6,369 bases of DNA from Deltaproteobacteria bacterium (GTDB lineage Bacteria > Myxococcota > XYA12-FULL-58-9 > JAUUZB01). Made by a program: the position numbers and the translations under genes. The first letter of the stretch is position 1; each line of letters starts with the position of its first letter. The stretch spans positions 1-6,369 of the forward strand of contig JAUUZB010000262.1 of NCBI GenBank assembly GCA_030590185.1, read 5' to 3'. Below, piece by piece: positions 5,130-6,369 of this stretch. The notes under the pieces are model-generated. The model worked only from the letters and a program-made list of their open reading frames with translations, was not told the origin of the DNA and made no database searches.

Positions 5130-6369
5130 CTACAACACCTCTTCAGTCCCGATCACGGCGAACGTCCCGGGCGCAATCTGCGTGGCACGGCTGGTTTCGA
5201 GCCAACACGGGGAGCGGTCGATTCTCGAGATCCGCATCTCGTCGATCAGCCCATCGAACAGCTCTGTCGGCCAGTTCGTGTTGTAGCCGATGAACATGTC
5301 GTTGGTGTTGGAGTTGATGTTCATGGTGGCGCTGTTGACCTCGGTGTCGCCGGCCACGGCGTTGATGAACTGCGTCGAGGTCGCGGTGTCGTGGGTCACG
5401 GCGACATAGGACCAGGCGGTCAGCGCCAGGGTGTCCACCAACCGGTTGGCAGTCGTCACCACCGGCTCCAAAACGAAAATCAGCGTGCCATTGTTCTGAA
5501 TCCAGTAGAGGTCGCGTGACCCACCGGTGAACTTGGAGAGCACCGTCGCCCAGTCGGTCGAGGCATCCGGATAGATCCAGGCCTCGACCGTGATCCGGTT
5601 GCTCAGGTGTTGACTCGCGTGGTCGGCGATCTGGAGATAGTCGTCGCTGCCGTCGAGATGGATGGCGCCGCCGATCTGACCGGTCGCGCCCAGGGTGGGG
5701 CTGCCGGTGTCGGTGGCGTCGTTGCCGTTGCTGGTCGAATCCTCAATAGCCCCAGCCCCACCGGTGGTCTCGCCCAGGTGCCAAACCGCGACGTAGTCCG
5801 CATCCCACACCGCAGTTGGGTTCGCCGGCGAGACGGCCACCCCGGCCCGGCCGTAGTACACGTAAATGGTCGAGTCGGCGTTGTGAGCCAGGGTCGGGAT
5901 CCTCACCCAGGCGACCAGATCGCCAGCCAGGTCGCGCCACTCATCGACCTCGAAATCGAGCGCGCAGGGCGCAGTGCTCGCGCCACCGCACACGCCATCG
6001 TCGAGCCCCCAGAAGGCCAGGTCGTAGCCGCTGGCGCTCTGCAAGCGTCCACCGTTGCCAACCGTGCGCACCGTGCTGTCGTTATCGAGCAGGACCAGGA
6101 GGGGGAAGCTCGATAGTGGCGCGGCGCAGCTCCCGCCGACAGCCGAGGATTGGATGACGATCGGCCGGCGATAAGCGTAACCTGAGTCGCAATCGCTGTC
6201 GCTCAAATCCGTGTCGGCGTCGCAGTCGTTGTTGACCGTATCGACGCAGCTCGGATCGTCGAACGGCCCTTCGATGTCGTCGCCGGTGGCGTCGCTGCAG
6301 GCATAAACACCGCCGCCACACTGCCAGGTGCCCTCTTCACAGACACCCAGATCCGAACCGTCACAATCG
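5130..6369 (-). CDS. Secreted MopE-like / DUF2341 / LamG protein, 5' end beyond the window
   Basis: The frame is open from the right edge to TAG at 5132-5130, giving 412 C-terminal residues. Numbering from the first full codon (6368), residues 1-61 are Asp/Cys-rich with Cys at 2, 10, 17, 24, 41, 49 and 60 and the stretch VNNDCDADTDLSDSDC, resembling the MopE-type putative metal-binding repeats of myxobacterial surface proteins. Residues about 64-190 are a DUF2341 domain (YAYRRPIVI, FPLLVLL, VAWVRIP, STIYVYYG). Residues about 198-388 are a LamG-like concanavalin A fold (AIHLDGSDDYLQI, ITVEAWIYP, FDGLIDEMRIS). The end, PGTFAVIGTEEVL, is typical for DUF2341 proteins and carries no MYXO-CTERM, PEP-CTERM or membrane anchor. 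LamG-like domains often bind carbohydrate or protein, so surface adhesion or binding is likely. A TTG at 6206 is not the start; coding continues past it. The signal peptide is outside the window. Confidence 0.88.
   Translation of the reverse strand, partial: DCDGSDLGVCEEGTWQCGGGVYACSDATGDDIEGPFDDPSCVDTVNNDCDADTDLSDSDCDSGYAYRRPIVIQSSAVGGSCAAPLSSFPLLVLLDNDSTVRTVGNGGRLQSASGYDLAFWGLDDGVCGGASTAPCALDFEVDEWRDLAGDLVAWVRIPTLAHNADSTIYVYYGRAGVAVSPANPTAVWDADYVAVWHLGETTGGAGAIEDSTSNGNDATDTGSPTLGATGQIGGAIHLDGSDDYLQIADHASQHLSNRITVEAWIYPDASTDWATVLSKFTGGSRDLYWIQNNGTLIFVLEPVVTTANRLVDTLALTAWSYVAVTHDTATSTQFINAVAGDTEVNSATMNINSNTNDMFIGYNTNWPTELFDGLIDEMRISRIDRSPCWLETSRATQIAPGTFAVIGTEEVL

Noticed and set aside
5117..5130. 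Small hairpin GGCG-CTCACT-CGCC between the convergent genes as a terminator.
   Set aside because: Only four base pairs, no T-run on either strand, and it runs into the opposing stop codon.

Overview
This is a GC-rich chromosomal stretch with four complete or edge-truncated gene units in tightly packed, alternating orientation. The style suggests a Myxococcota or other 'deltaproteobacterial' genome: high GC, third codon positions rich in G and C, a large secreted protein with Asp/Cys-rich MopE-like segments, and a VIT/VWA lipoprotein. That placement is an inference from gene content and base composition, since no rRNA or marker gene is present.

Layout, left to right. (1) On the minus strand, from 1826 running off the left edge, lies a lipoprotein with a VIT domain followed by a von Willebrand A domain with an intact MIDAS. 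(2) Positions 1827-2064 are non-coding. They hold the leader of gene 1 and a REP-like palindrome whose left arm is preceded by two further tandem copies of its outer part. (3) A two-gene minus-strand operon follows: a 168-residue protein of unknown function (3221 to 2715), whose stop overlaps the GTG start of a 217-residue tetratricopeptide-repeat (TPR) protein (2718 to 2065). (4) A 126-bp divergent intergenic region comes next. (5) On the plus strand, 3348-5114, is a Na+-coupled transporter of the neurotransmitter:sodium symporter (NSS/SLC6/LeuT) family with 11 predicted membrane helices and an unusually large extra-membrane helical insertion between TM3 and TM4. (6) After only 15 bp, converging on it, is the 3' end of a large minus-strand gene that enters from the right edge. 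It encodes Asp/Cys-rich MopE-like sequence, a DUF2341 domain and a LamG-like (concanavalin A-like) domain, and is most likely a secreted or surface protein.

Apart from the overlapping gene pair, nothing ties these genes into one pathway. The transporter would import an amino acid, probably hydrophobic or aromatic, driven by Na+. The two flanking gene products are probably exported. I see no mobile element, CRISPR array, tRNA, rRNA or clear defence system. The most unusual items are the TM3-TM4 insertion of the transporter, the unrecognised coupled gene pair, and the arm-amplified REP-like repeat.
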